The notes under the pieces: model-generated
Told to the model about the DNA's origin: nothing
Seen by the model: the letters and a program-made list of their open reading frames with translations, nothing else
Databases searched by the model: none
Origin: UBA7672 sp047601145
GTDB lineage: Bacteria > Pseudomonadota > Alphaproteobacteria > Caulobacterales > Hyphomonadaceae
Length of the DNA stretch: 64,000 nucleotides
Assembly: GCA_047601145.1 (NCBI GenBank)
Contig: JASGJW010000003.1
Coordinates: 124,001-188,000 of the forward strand
Direction: 5' to 3'
In this document: positions 16,101 through 24,694 of the stretch, one piece after another
How positions within the stretch are numbered: position 1 is the stretch's first letter
How the letters are laid out: each line of letters opens with the position of its first letter
Program-made: the position numbers and the translations under genes

Positions 16101-19100
16101 CACGCCGCCATGATGCAGTTCATGGAAGAATTGATCGGCCTTCCGGATCACGTCGTGTACCTGGCGGATCGCCGCTCTAACTGCGAGACGAGCGAAGAGG
16201 GTATTCAAAAGCGCTTCCTGCCGGTTACCCATCTCTTCCAGGCGCTGGGAGGTCTCTCATCGCCGATGCAGGTGTCGATTGTCGTTTCGGGCGTTACGGG
16301 GGCCGGCGGCGAAGCGGTTCAGCCGATGCATTCGCTCGTGCTTGGCCCGACACTCGTAGCGCCGCGGGAGTTCGATCACATTCTGACCCGTTGCATCGAT
16401 CTGCCGTCCGGCAGGCTGCCGTCGGCCGTTGAAAGACGACTTGCGGAGCGTCTCGCCGAGGAACTGCGCGCTGAAACGCCTGATACGATCGTTGCGCTTA
16501 GCCCGACCCGGCGATGGATACGCAAGACATCGCCGGTTCCGCTTCCCGCGCCGGGCGGGGACGCCAGCCGTGCGCTCTGGGCCCGCGACAATGGCGCCTA
16601 TCTGATCACAGGCGGCCTTGGGGGAATTGGCCTTGAGGTCGCTGGCCATCTGGCGCGCTCCAAATTCGTGCGGCTCGCGCTTCTGGCGCGTGAGGCGCTT
16701 CCGCCAGAGAATAACTGGGATGAAATCCTGGCGAAGAACCCGTCCGGACGCCTGGCTGACCGTATCACGCGAGTTCGCGAACTGCGCCAGCGCGGCGCCG
16801 AGGTCATGGTGGTCGCAGCCGATATAGGGGACCGGCGGGCCGTGTCGGCCGCAGTGGGGCAGGTCAGGGCAAAGTTCGGCCGCTTGAACGGCGTCGTTCA
16901 CGCGGCGGGCGTCATGGATGACGCGCCCATGATGACGAAGACCGCGGACGCGATGCGACGCGTGCTTGCACCGAAAGTAGCGGGCACATTGGCGCTCGAC
17001 GCCGCGATCACTGAAAATCTCGACTTCATGATCCTGTTCTCGTCTGTGGCGTCCGGCCTCGGTCTCCCGGGTCAGGTGGATTACACCGCCGCAAACGCAT
17101 TCCAGGACGCTTTCGCCCGTGCGCGTTCGGCGCGTGCGAGTGGTCGCACCGTGGTCGTCAACTGGAACGCGTGGCGCGACATCGGCATGGCGGCATCCGC
17201 GCATCGCCGCGAAACTGTTGGCGTCGAGCCGACGCGCCCCAGCCGCCACCCGGCGCTCGACGGATATCTCGAAACTGCCGGCGAGCGGACCTTCGTTGCC
17301 ACGTTCGCGGGTTCCTCCAGCTGGCTACTCGACGAGCACGTCATCAAGAACGGCGTTCCTGTTCTCCCAGGCACTGGATTTGTCGAACTGGCGCGCGCTG
17401 CCTTTGCCGAAAACCTCGGGGCCCAACCAATCGAGTTGGCCAATCTGGAGTTCATCGCGCCGTTCCGCGTGGAAGATGGCCAGCGCCGCCGCCTCGAGAT
17501 TTCGCTGACGCCGGAAGGCAATGGCAGCCGCTTTGTCATGCGTCCGGCTGGTGGCGATCCGATCGTCACCGGCGAGGCGCGGACTTGCCGCGAGCCCTGG
17601 CCCGCAGATATTGATCCGCGCGCGATCGCCAACCGCTGCATGGCGCGCGAAGAAGCCCCCCGTGATCGCCGGCTGGACCAGGACTTCATGACGTTCGGTC
17701 CACGCTGGGCCAACATTCACCGCACACGCTATGGGCATGGCGAAGCTCTCGTGGAACTGGCGCTTGACGACAGGTTCGCATCCGATATCGGCCAATATGT
17801 CCTCCATCCGGCCATGCTCGATATGGCGACCGGCGGCGCACAGGCGCTCATTCCCGGCGTGGATCTGAAGCACGACTTCTACGTTCCGCTCGGCTATGGC
17901 CGCGTACGTGTATTCGGCGTCATGCCGGCACGCGTGTTCAGTCACGTTCGTTGCCTGCCGGATACAGGTCATGGCCTCGCCTATTTCGACGTGACGCTGG
18001 CGGATGCGAACGGGCAGGTTTTCGCCGATATCTCGCGTTTCACCATGCGCCGCATCGAGGCTCGCTCGGCCTTCACCGCTACAGGTGCGTCGCGCACGGC
18101 GTCTCCTACGCGCAATGATGCGCTGGCCGACGCCCTGCGCGACGGCGTCAAGGCATCCGAGGGTCTCGACGCCCTAGACCGCATTATGGCGCAGCCGAAC
18201 CTCGTGCAGGTCATTGCTTCGTCAGTCGATGTCAATGCGTGGAACGAGAGGCTCCGCGTCACGCGCGCCGCGCCGATGGCCGACGATGATGATGGCAGGG
18301 TCGAAGGGTTTGAGCGCCTTCCCGGACTTCCGGAGTACGTGGCTCCCTCCACCGGAACCGAGCGCGTGCTCGCATCGATCTGGAGCGACCTGCTGGGCTT
18401 CAAGGCCGTCGGGATGAGCGACAACTTCTTTGATCTCGGCGGCAACTCGCTTCTTGGCGTTCGTCTGTTTGCGGCGATCCGGAAGAAGTTCTCGGTATCC
18501 CTGCCACTGGCGACGTTGTTCGAGGCGCAGACGATCGCTGATCTCGCAAAGCTCCTGGCCGACCCGAACCACGATACTCCCGCAAGTGGAACCGGCTGGT
18601 CGCCGCTCGTACGCCTGAAGTCCGGCGCTGCCGGTCACAGGCCGATCTTCTTCATTCACGGCTCGCGTGGCAACGTGCTGGTCTTCAAGGCCTTCGCCGA
18701 CCGTGTTCGCGCCGAACAACCTGTCTATGCGCTGCAGGCTGCAGGCGTGGATGGAAAGATGGAGCCGGACCAGACCATAGAGGTCATGGCGGAGCGCTAT
18801 CTGTCTGCAATCCGCCAGGTCCAGCCCAAGGGCCCCTATATGTTCGCCGGCTATTCTGGCGGCGGCGTCATTGCCTATGAAATGGCGCGGCGCCTGAAAG
18901 CGGAAGGGCAGGAGACAGGCTTGTTGATGCTGGTCGACACGCTCGAGCCCAGCCAGATGCGCCGACCGGTCACCATGATCGATCGCCTGCGCAATCTTCA
19001 TCGCGTACAGGCACGCAGATACGCCGAGCTACCGCAGGTTCTTTGGAAGTATCGATTGCGTCCAGGTATCCGCAAGCTGATGGGCGTTCAGGAGCACAAG

Positions 19101-19499
19101 ATGGTTCGCACGCCGCTCGAGGCGGCGTCGGACGCAGTTGATGTCGCCTACAAACGCGCGCAGTGGGCCTACAACACTCCGGAGTTCAAGACTGATGTTG
19201 TGATCATTCGCGCAAAGGACGCGCGCATGAACTTCCTTCGCAGCGGTGCGACGCTTGGCTGGGCGCCCTTTGTAAAAGGCAATATCCAGACGTTCGATGT
19301 CGATGCGGAGCACGATCTCATATTCACCGAGCCGTCGCTGTCGCAGGTCCTGGCCGCATTCAATACTTGCGCTCCAAGCCTAACTGACTCACTGGAAGCC
19401 GTGCTGGCGACCGCCGCGGCGAATACACCGGAAATCCCGCCGCCAGTGCTGCTCGTAGATCTCGAAGCGCTTCCCGTGGAATTGGCCCAAGCGCTCTGA
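13164..19499 (+). CDS. Type I PKS: KS-AT-KR-DH-ACP-TE
   Basis: A 2111-residue one-module polyketide synthase. The KS spans about residues 12-435, with Cys185 in TACSSSL, His321 in ETHGTGT and His361 in NIGHLGE. The AT has the nucleophile Ser632 in GHSVGEY and His731 in AAHSAML; malonyl-CoA is likely but not certain. The KR begins near 1145 (TGGLGGIG), has VMDD (B-type-like) and a catalytic Tyr in VDYTAANAF. The DH follows, with His1392 and Asp1553 in HPAMLD. The carrier serine is Ser1762 in GGNSLL. The C-terminal thioesterase has Ser1898 in GYSGGG and a likely catalytic His near 2048. KR before DH is not the usual order. With the upstream single-module NRPS it would add one C2 unit, reduce, dehydrate and release. 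Confidence 0.95.
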   Translation: MTEHAPKAPLAVDVAIIGMAARFPGADGVDQFWANIRDGVESIRRLTDEQLQAAGVDAAAINDPDYVKACPVLDDVDKFDAAFFGLSARDASVMDPAHRIFLEVAWTAFEDAGYTALPEEGAVGVFAAAGAPLYMMENLRTNPDLMRSMGEFLVRHTGNDMNFLATRVSYEMDLRGPSMNVQTACSSSLVAVHLACQSLARGECTLALAGGSTVLVPQGQGYHFKEGEILSPDGHCRPFDAKSAGTVFGSGAGAIILKRLSDALDDGDTIHAVVRGSAINNDGAVKVSYLAPGVEGQAAVIASALQSAGVDADSISYVETHGTGTLVGDPIEVEALNEAFRSRTSRRGFCGIGSVKSNIGHLGEAAGAASLIKAVMALKHRQLPPSLGFETPNPAIDFANSPFYVNALLRPWTNEGVRRCGVTALGAGGTNCHIILEEAPAALVGEGGRSQQLLTLSARTRSALDAASINLADTLAANAAIDLADVAYTLAVGRRGMQHRRVIAAGTASEAAKLLRGEEPKRVVSGVSGEQRPKTVFMFPGGGAQYAGMGRELYEQEDVYRDAVDSCLDIINPALGLDLRSLMYPDAANVVSATRTLERPSLTLPSLFATEYALGRLFQSWGATPQALIGHSVGEYAAACLAGVVSLEDALKLVTMRGRLFEVVQRGGMLSVQLSEQELRTLMPRSLDVAAANAPDLSVASGPVEALKELEALLKARGVESTPVHIDVAAHSAMLDPVLEDFRKLCRTITFQRPQTPFISNVTGKWITDEQATSPDYWVTHLRSTVRFADGLATLRELGEVVLLEIGPGRTLSMLARAQSQPFQNAFSSLRHPQETASDLGFALTSLGRLWTVGADIDWSAFYDGQLRNRIPLPTYPFERQSYWVEPGKAVATPALANAGRHADVADWFHVVGYNEAPLVAHPHAARQRIWLVVAEHGADARRLAGALSPDRVVLATPGKAFGEQIDGTLRVNFGNPDDHAAMMQFMEELIGLPDHVVYLADRRSNCETSEEGIQKRFLPVTHLFQALGGLSSPMQVSIVVSGVTGAGGEAVQPMHSLVLGPTLVAPREFDHILTRCIDLPSGRLPSAVERRLAERLAEELRAETPDTIVALSPTRRWIRKTSPVPLPAPGGDASRALWARDNGAYLITGGLGGIGLEVAGHLARSKFVRLALLAREALPPENNWDEILAKNPSGRLADRITRVRELRQRGAEVMVVAADIGDRRAVSAAVGQVRAKFGRLNGVVHAAGVMDDAPMMTKTADAMRRVLAPKVAGTLALDAAITENLDFMILFSSVASGLGLPGQVDYTAANAFQDAFARARSARASGRTVVVNWNAWRDIGMAASAHRRETVGVEPTRPSRHPALDGYLETAGERTFVATFAGSSSWLLDEHVIKNGVPVLPGTGFVELARAAFAENLGAQPIELANLEFIAPFRVEDGQRRRLEISLTPEGNGSRFVMRPAGGDPIVTGEARTCREPWPADIDPRAIANRCMAREEAPRDRRLDQDFMTFGPRWANIHRTRYGHGEALVELALDDRFASDIGQYVLHPAMLDMATGGAQALIPGVDLKHDFYVPLGYGRVRVFGVMPARVFSHVRCLPDTGHGLAYFDVTLADANGQVFADISRFTMRRIEARSAFTATGASRTASPTRNDALADALRDGVKASEGLDALDRIMAQPNLVQVIASSVDVNAWNERLRVTRAAPMADDDDGRVEGFERLPGLPEYVAPSTGTERVLASIWSDLLGFKAVGMSDNFFDLGGNSLLGVRLFAAIRKKFSVSLPLATLFEAQTIADLAKLLADPNHDTPASGTGWSPLVRLKSGAAGHRPIFFIHGSRGNVLVFKAFADRVRAEQPVYALQAAGVDGKMEPDQTIEVMAERYLSAIRQVQPKGPYMFAGYSGGGVIAYEMARRLKAEGQETGLLMLVDTLEPSQMRRPVTMIDRLRNLHRVQARRYAELPQVLWKYRLRPGIRKLMGVQEHKMVRTPLEAASDAVDVAYKRAQWAYNTPEFKTDVVIIRAKDARMNFLRSGATLGWAPFVKGNIQTFDVDAEHDLIFTEPSLSQVLAAFNTCAPSLTDSLEAVLATAAANTPEIPPPVLLVDLEALPVELAQAL

Positions 19500-19507
19500 G
19501 ATAAAAG

Positions 19508-19597
19508 TGGCGGAGAGAGTGGGATTCGAACCCACGGTGGAGTTTCCCCCACGCCGGTTTTCAAGACCGGTGCCTTAAACCACTCGGCCATCTCTCC
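19508..19597 (-). tRNA. tRNA-Ser(TGA)
   Basis: A 90-base class II tRNA including the encoded CCA (19508-19510 on the plus strand is TGG). The acceptor stem is GGAGAGA (5' end at 19597) with its complement at 19512-19518. The anticodon loop CTTGAAA gives anticodon TGA, flanked by a CCGGT/ACCGG stem. The long variable arm (GTGGGGGAAACTCCAC-like) and the TTCGAAT T-loop are typical of serine tRNAs. It sits 8 bases after the PKS stop codon and forms the right boundary of the biosynthetic locus. Confidence 0.96.
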
Positions 19598-19900
19598 GTC
19601 GCGCCCATGTAGTCGGGGTTTGCTGCAAAGAAAAATGGTTTATGCGCGAGACGTCGCCGCAGCCGGGCAGGGCGCCGGAAAGTGCGTTTTCAAAGGAAAT
19701 TGTGACGCCGGCGGAGCTGGTTCGGTTGAATTCGTGGATGCGCGCTAACGATTCCGCCGATCGCGGCAATATCGATGAAATTGCACCAATCTTGGTTTAC
19801 GGGCGGAAATTCGCGTCCGTTAGGGTCCGTATCTGCCGCCAGAAGAGCGGTCCGGGCCCGGGGGGAACTTCCGTGGCCCGTCTCAAAAGGGAATGTGGTG
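19598..19900. other. Intergenic region upstream of rlpA
   Basis: About 300 bases lie between the tRNA-Ser 5' end and the chosen rlpA start. They should hold the tRNA promoter (minus strand) and the rlpA promoter (plus strand). I recognise no defined promoter motif, repeat or small gene here. An in-frame ATG at 19775 would extend rlpA by 42 residues, but that extension looks non-coding. Confidence 0.45.
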
Positions 19901-20959
19901 ATGGAAGTGAGTGGCAAGGCACGCGCAGGCGTCGGCAAGTGGACGATCGTCGGCGTCGCGATGATCGCGGCGGTGTTCACGGTCGCGGGTAACGCTCCTG
20001 CCCAGGCGCAGGCCGCCCCCATCGTCTACAAGTCAGCTGGCTCGGCTTCGAAAGTCATCCGCCTCGAGAATAATGTGGACGCGATGACGCTGAATGTCGC
20101 GCCCCACTCGCGCATTCCGACCTTCGAAAGTTCGCCTATCGCCGCTGAGCCCGTCGTGAAGGCCAATTTCGGCCCGGTTCTCGTAACGCCGACGGCGCGC
20201 GTCGAGCAGCCGCGCGGCCTGCAAACCGCCCCTGCGTTCGCCGAACCCTATGCCGGGCCTCCCTACCAGGTCGCCGGCAAATGGTATGTCCCGGCCTACG
20301 AGCCGAACTATGACGAAGTGGGCATCGCCTCCTGGTACGGCCCGACCTTCCACGGCAAAGACGCGGCTTCCGGCGAAGTTTTCGACGAGATGGCCATGAC
20401 GGCCGCTCACCCGACCCTGCCGATCCCCTCGCTGGTTCGCGTGACCAACCTCGAGAACGGCAAGACGGTGGTCGTGCGCCTCAACGATCGCGGCCCGTTC
20501 GTCGACGATCGCATCATCGACCTCTCGAAAGCTGCCGGCGCTGCGCTCGACATGCACAAGAACGGAACCGCCAAGGTCCGCGTACAGTATGTTGGCCCCG
20601 CCCCGGCTGAAGCCAACAAGGCCCCGGTCGCCGCCCCGCAGAAGGCCGACGTGGTCATGAAGCCGCTGGCGCCGATCGCCGCCAAGTCCGCAACGCCTGC
20701 CCCGGTCGCCAAGCCGGTCCAGACCCAGACCGGTTTCTTCCTCCAGGCCGGCTCGTTCGCCGACCTCGCCAACGCCAACGCCCTCCGGGACCAGCTGCGC
20801 ACGTCGGCCCCCGTTTCGGTTGTCGCCGTGACGGTCAACGGCTCGGACTACTACCGCGTGATGATAGGCCCGTGGGCCACCCGGGACCAAGCCGAGGAAG
20901 CCCAGAACCGCTTCAACAACGCCGGTACGAAGACGCTGGTGGTCGCGAAGCTGAACTAG
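19901..20959 (+). CDS. rlpA: Septal ring lytic transglycosylase RlpA-like protein with SPOR domain
   Basis: A 352-residue exported protein. The ATG at 19901, preceded by AAAAGGGA, gives a signal peptide ending near AQAQA. A double-psi beta-barrel RlpA domain follows (GIASWYGPTFHGKDAASG, then RLNDRGPFVDDRIIDLS), including the Asp of the NDRGP motif. A low-complexity Pro/Ala linker leads to a C-terminal SPOR domain (GFFLQAGSFADLANA) that binds denuded septal peptidoglycan. RlpA cleaves glycan strands lacking stem peptides at division sites. The carboxypeptidase gene follows 152 bases later, a pairing commonly seen in alphaproteobacteria. Confidence 0.93.
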   Translation: MEVSGKARAGVGKWTIVGVAMIAAVFTVAGNAPAQAQAAPIVYKSAGSASKVIRLENNVDAMTLNVAPHSRIPTFESSPIAAEPVVKANFGPVLVTPTARVEQPRGLQTAPAFAEPYAGPPYQVAGKWYVPAYEPNYDEVGIASWYGPTFHGKDAASGEVFDEMAMTAAHPTLPIPSLVRVTNLENGKTVVVRLNDRGPFVDDRIIDLSKAAGAALDMHKNGTAKVRVQYVGPAPAEANKAPVAAPQKADVVMKPLAPIAAKSATPAPVAKPVQTQTGFFLQAGSFADLANANALRDQLRTSAPVSVVAVTVNGSDYYRVMIGPWATRDQAEEAQNRFNNAGTKTLVVAKLN

Positions 20960-21111
20960 CCTGGCTGCGGGGCAGGGCAGGGACGCCGGAATCCGTCCCA
21001 ACTTGCCCACAGCCAAGGCCTACAAACGTCTGTAATCAGCGACTTTCTGGCGGTTGACGGGTAGACCCGAAGCGCCTTCATGTGGGCAGATTCTTGAGGG
21101 AGTCTGCCGCC

Positions 21112-22299
21112 ATGCGCCTGATCGCTGGAACCCTGCTTGCCGCACTGCTGGCCACCAGCGCCGTGGCCCAGCCGCCTGCGCCTGTTCCTGCGCCGGCCCC
21201 GCAGGTTGATCCGGGCGCTGCGCTCGCTGCGGACCCGCTGAACACAGCTGCGACCTACGCCTACATCATGGACGGCGACAACGGCATCCCGCTCTACTCC
21301 AAGCGCGGTGATGAGGCCATGATCCCCGCCTCGATGTCGAAGCTCATGCTCTACTACATGGTCTTCGAGCGCATTAAAGCCGGCCGTCTCAAACTCACCG
21401 ACCAGTTCACCGTCAGCGAACACGCCTGGCGCACCGGAGGCGCCGGCACGGACGGCTCGACCATGTTCCTGCCGATCCACTCCTCCGTCGCGGTGCAGGA
21501 CCTGCTCAAGGGCGCGATCATTGTCTCGGGCAACGACGCCTGCATCGTTCTTGCGGAAGGCCTGTTCGGCAGCGAGGAAGCATACGCCCGCCAGGCGACG
21601 GCCCGCGCCAAGGAACTCGGCTTGACGGCGTCGAAGTTCGCCAACGCCACCGGCCTCGACGATCCAGGTCACCGCATGAGCGCGCACGACATCGCGCTGA
21701 TCGCCTACCGCATCATCCACGACTTCCCGGAATACTATCCGATGTTCTCGGAGCCGGAGTTCACCTTCAACAAGACGCGCCAGTACAACCGTAACCCGCT
21801 TCTGCGCGAGCTGCCGGGTTCGGACGGCGTGAAGACGGGACACCTTTCTGTCTCGGGCTTCGGTCTCGTCGGCTCGGCCGTGCGCGACGGCCATCGCCGC
21901 ATCATCGTCCTCAACGGCCTCGAGAACGAGACGGCGCGGAAGACGGAAGCTCCGCGCGTGATGCGGTCAGCCTTCCTCGACTTCACCGCGGCCAAACTGG
22001 TCAGCAAGGGCGCCGAAGTCGGCATCGCCGACGTCTGGCTGGGCGAGGCGGAAAAAGTCTCGCTGATCTCGACCGAGGACTACGCCATCGGCCTCCATCT
22101 CGACGCTGTGGATAAAGTGAAGGGCGAAGTCGTCTACAAAGGCCCTCTGGCGGCGCCGGTGAAGGAAGGCGATATTGTCGGGGAGCTGGTCATCACGGCG
22201 CCCGGAACAGCGCCGAAGAAGATCCCGGTCGCAGCCGCCAAGACCGTCAACCAGCTCGGCATCGTCGGCAAGGCCATGGCGGGACTGAAAGGCGAGTAG
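21112..22299 (+). CDS. D-alanyl-D-alanine carboxypeptidase (penicillin-binding protein 5/6 family)
   Basis: A 395-residue periplasmic serine peptidase (family S11) that trims the terminal D-Ala from peptidoglycan stem peptides. The ATG at 21112 begins a signal peptide ending near SAVAQ, followed by a Pro/Ala-rich stretch. The catalytic motifs are complete: SxxK in PASMSKLM, SxN in VSGNDA, and KTG in DGVKTGH. The C-terminal region with its beta-rich PBP5_C-like fold reaches the end of the protein (AMAGLKGE); whether the extreme end is an amphipathic membrane anchor is unclear. The tmk start codon lies 3 bases after the stop, so the downstream genes are probably cotranscribed. Confidence 0.92.
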   Translation: MRLIAGTLLAALLATSAVAQPPAPVPAPAPQVDPGAALAADPLNTAATYAYIMDGDNGIPLYSKRGDEAMIPASMSKLMLYYMVFERIKAGRLKLTDQFTVSEHAWRTGGAGTDGSTMFLPIHSSVAVQDLLKGAIIVSGNDACIVLAEGLFGSEEAYARQATARAKELGLTASKFANATGLDDPGHRMSAHDIALIAYRIIHDFPEYYPMFSEPEFTFNKTRQYNRNPLLRELPGSDGVKTGHLSVSGFGLVGSAVRDGHRRIIVLNGLENETARKTEAPRVMRSAFLDFTAAKLVSKGAEVGIADVWLGEAEKVSLISTEDYAIGLHLDAVDKVKGEVVYKGPLAAPVKEGDIVGELVITAPGTAPKKIPVAAAKTVNQLGIVGKAMAGLKGE

Positions 22300-22302
22300 G
22301 TA

Positions 22303-22947
22303 TTGGCGTCGCGCGGGCGGTTCATCACGCTGGAAGGGGGGGAGGGCGTAGGCAAGTCGACACTTGCGGCTGCGCTCGAAGCCCGTCTGACGGCCCGCGG
22401 AACCAGGGTCGTCCGCACACGTGAACCCGGCGGAACGCCAGGCGCAGAGGCGCTACGGCGGATGATCCTTAATCCACCACCTGAAGTGGGCTCCTGGGAG
22501 CCTATCGTGGAAACCTTGCTATTCTATGCCGCAAGGCGCGATCACCTCGACAAGCTTATCCGCCCTTCGCTGGCGGCAGGCGCCTGGGTTCTCTGCGACC
22601 GGTTCTCGGATTCAACGCGCGCCTACCAGGCCGCCGCTGGCCACGTGCCGTCCGACCAGATCGAAACCATCGACCAGATCTGCGTCGGTGAAACCACGCC
22701 CGATCTCACGCTGATCCTTGACCTGCCCCTTTTTGCCGCCCGCCATCGCATGACCGCGCGCGCCAACGACAAGGACGCGATCGAGTCCCGGATGCTCAGC
22801 TATCACGAGGCCGTCCACCGGGCTTTCCTCGACATCGCCAAAGCCAACCCACAGCGCTGTGTCGTACTCGATGCGTCCCTGGCGCCTGAGGCGCTGGCCG
22901 AGCTCGCGATGAAAACGATCGACGAGCGCCTCGGTGGAGGCGCGTGA
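22303..22947 (+). CDS. tmk: Thymidylate kinase
   Basis: A 214-residue kinase converting dTMP to dTDP with ATP. The P-loop GGEGVGKST is at residues 11-19, a DR motif (CDRFSDSTRAYQ) follows, and the lid-region arginines lie near residues 145-160. The length is typical. The start appears to be a TTG at 22303, directly after the carboxypeptidase stop; no ATG gives an intact P-loop region. It overlaps the holB start, consistent with a DNA-replication operon. Confidence 0.95.
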   Translation: MASRGRFITLEGGEGVGKSTLAAALEARLTARGTRVVRTREPGGTPGAEALRRMILNPPPEVGSWEPIVETLLFYAARRDHLDKLIRPSLAAGAWVLCDRFSDSTRAYQAAAGHVPSDQIETIDQICVGETTPDLTLILDLPLFAARHRMTARANDKDAIESRMLSYHEAVHRAFLDIAKANPQRCVVLDASLAPEALAELAMKTIDERLGGGA

Positions 22948-23918
22948 TGGAAGTCGCCGCCAGCGAACTCGGCCAGGTCTTCGGCCACACGGCGGCGAAG
23001 CAGGAATTCCTGAGCGCAGTCGCATCCGGCAAGCTGCACCATGGCTGGCTGCTGCGCGGCCCACGCGGCGTCGGCAAGGCGCGCCTTGCGCTGCAGTTCG
23101 CTCTGCATCTTCTCGGCAACGGTGATGGCCAGCTGACGATGACTGCGGACACGGCCGTCGGTCGTCTCGTCGTCGCCGGCAGCCATCCCGACCTGCGCAT
23201 CATCCGCCGGCCCATCGACGACAAGGGCAAGCGGAAATCCGAGATCCCTGTCGACAGCGTCCGCGAGCTCTCCGAGTTCTTCGCCATGCGTCCCGCCATG
23301 GGCGGCTGGCGCGTCGCGATCATCGACGCCGTCGATGAAATGAACCGCTTCGGCGCCAACGCCGTGCTCAAGACGCTTGAGGAGCCGCCGTCCCGCGCCG
23401 TGCTGTTCCTGATCTCGCACGGCGAACAGCTGTTGTTGCCGACCGTGCGCAGCCGTTGCCGCGTTCTGCGCTGCAATGCTCTGAACGAACACGAAACGCT
23501 CTCCGCGCTCGCAACCGGCGGCGTCAACGGCGCGCGCGCGGACGAGATCGCGCGTATCGCTCCGGGCCGTCCGGGGCGCGCGCTTGAGCTCGAAGGCGCT
23601 GACGCCGGCGCTGCCGCCGATGCAATCACCGCAGCGCTTCGCACGCTTGCTGATACAGACGCGCGCGCCTTTCACGCTGCGCTGTCGCAAGCCTCCAAGA
23701 GCGAGGCATCGTTGGCCGCGGCGCTGGAATCACTGCGCTTCAGCCTGCAGAAGCGTGCCGCGCGGGAGACCGATCCTGTCATCGCCGGAGATTGGGCTTC
23801 GGCCGCGCTCGATGTGATGCGCATCGATGCCGAGGCGCAGGCGCTCAACCAGGATCGCGCACAGACGATCGCCGCCGCGCTCTCGCGTGTTGCGCGCCTT
23901 GCTCGCATGGGCGCCTGA
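22947..23918 (+). CDS. holB: DNA polymerase III subunit delta'
   Basis: A 323-residue clamp-loader subunit. The N-terminal AAA+ region has FGHTAAKQEFLSAV and a P-loop-like LLRGPRGVGKARLA. The central part has WRVAIIDAVDEMNRFGANAVLKTLEEPP, the classical delta-prime/gamma signature with the Ser-Arg-Cys sensor (TVRSRCR). The ATG at 22947 overlaps the tmk stop (TGATG); a GTG at 22944 is the alternative. The tatD gene begins 2 bases after its stop. In many alphaproteobacteria metG lies at this point; here it does not. Confidence 0.93.
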   Translation: MEVAASELGQVFGHTAAKQEFLSAVASGKLHHGWLLRGPRGVGKARLALQFALHLLGNGDGQLTMTADTAVGRLVVAGSHPDLRIIRRPIDDKGKRKSEIPVDSVRELSEFFAMRPAMGGWRVAIIDAVDEMNRFGANAVLKTLEEPPSRAVLFLISHGEQLLLPTVRSRCRVLRCNALNEHETLSALATGGVNGARADEIARIAPGRPGRALELEGADAGAAADAITAALRTLADTDARAFHAALSQASKSEASLAAALESLRFSLQKRAARETDPVIAGDWASAALDVMRIDAEAQALNQDRAQTIAAALSRVARLARMGA

Positions 23919-23920
23919 CG

Positions 23921-24694
23921 ATGCTGTTCGATACGCACGTCAATCTGCATGCGGAACAATTCGCCGCCGACCTGCCGGACGTGATCGCGCGGGCGCGCGC
24001 GGCCGGCGTCACGCGCATGGTGACGATCTGCGACCGGCTCGACCGCTATCCGGCGCTCAAGGCCATCGCTGACGCCAATCATGACATCACGTGCACGGTC
24101 GGCGTCCACCCGCACTACGCCAAGGACTACTGGTCGCTCGAGGCGAAGACGCTCGTCGATGAGGCGCGCCACTCGAAGGTGGTCGGCATCGGCGAGACCG
24201 GGCTCGACCAGCACTATGGCTACAGCGACATCGTCCTGCAGGAACGCAGCTTCGTCGAGCATATCCACGCCGCACGCGAGACTGGGCTGCTGCTGGTCGT
24301 CCACACGCGCGAGGCGGATGACCTGACCGGTGATATTCTCGAGCGCGAGTTCAAGCGTGGACCGTTCCGCATCCTGATGCACTGCTACACGAGCGGCGCG
24401 CGACTGGCTGAGCGCGCGATGGCGCTCGGCGCCAGCTTCTCGGTGTCGGGCATCCTGTCATTCAAAGGCGCGACCGACGTGCGCGAGGTGATGGCCAAGG
24501 TGCCGCTCGAGCGGATCATCCTCGAGACTGATTGTCCGTACGTCGCGCCGATCCCGCATCGTGGCCGCCGCAACGAGCCGGCCTATCTGGTGGACGTCTG
24601 CCGCGCTTTCGCCGAGCATCGCGGCCTGAGCTTCGAGGAGGCCGCTCGCCTGACGACCGCCAACGCCATCGAGCTGTTCCGGAGGGCCGCATGA
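23921..24694 (+). CDS. TatD family metal-dependent hydrolase
   Basis: A 257-residue TIM-barrel hydrolase of the TatD family, proteins with DNase or exonuclease activity that need a divalent metal. The first metal motif DTHVNL is near the N-terminus. The family patterns VGVHPHY, GIGETGLDQHY, VVHTREADD, LMHCYTSG and LETDCPYVAP follow in order. The start is at 23921, two bases after holB. The stop overlaps the next start (ATGA), so it is translationally coupled to the metallo-hydrolase. Confidence 0.93.
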   Translation: MLFDTHVNLHAEQFAADLPDVIARARAAGVTRMVTICDRLDRYPALKAIADANHDITCTVGVHPHYAKDYWSLEAKTLVDEARHSKVVGIGETGLDQHYGYSDIVLQERSFVEHIHAARETGLLLVVHTREADDLTGDILEREFKRGPFRILMHCYTSGARLAERAMALGASFSVSGILSFKGATDVREVMAKVPLERIILETDCPYVAPIPHRGRRNEPAYLVDVCRAFAEHRGLSFEEAARLTTANAIELFRRAA

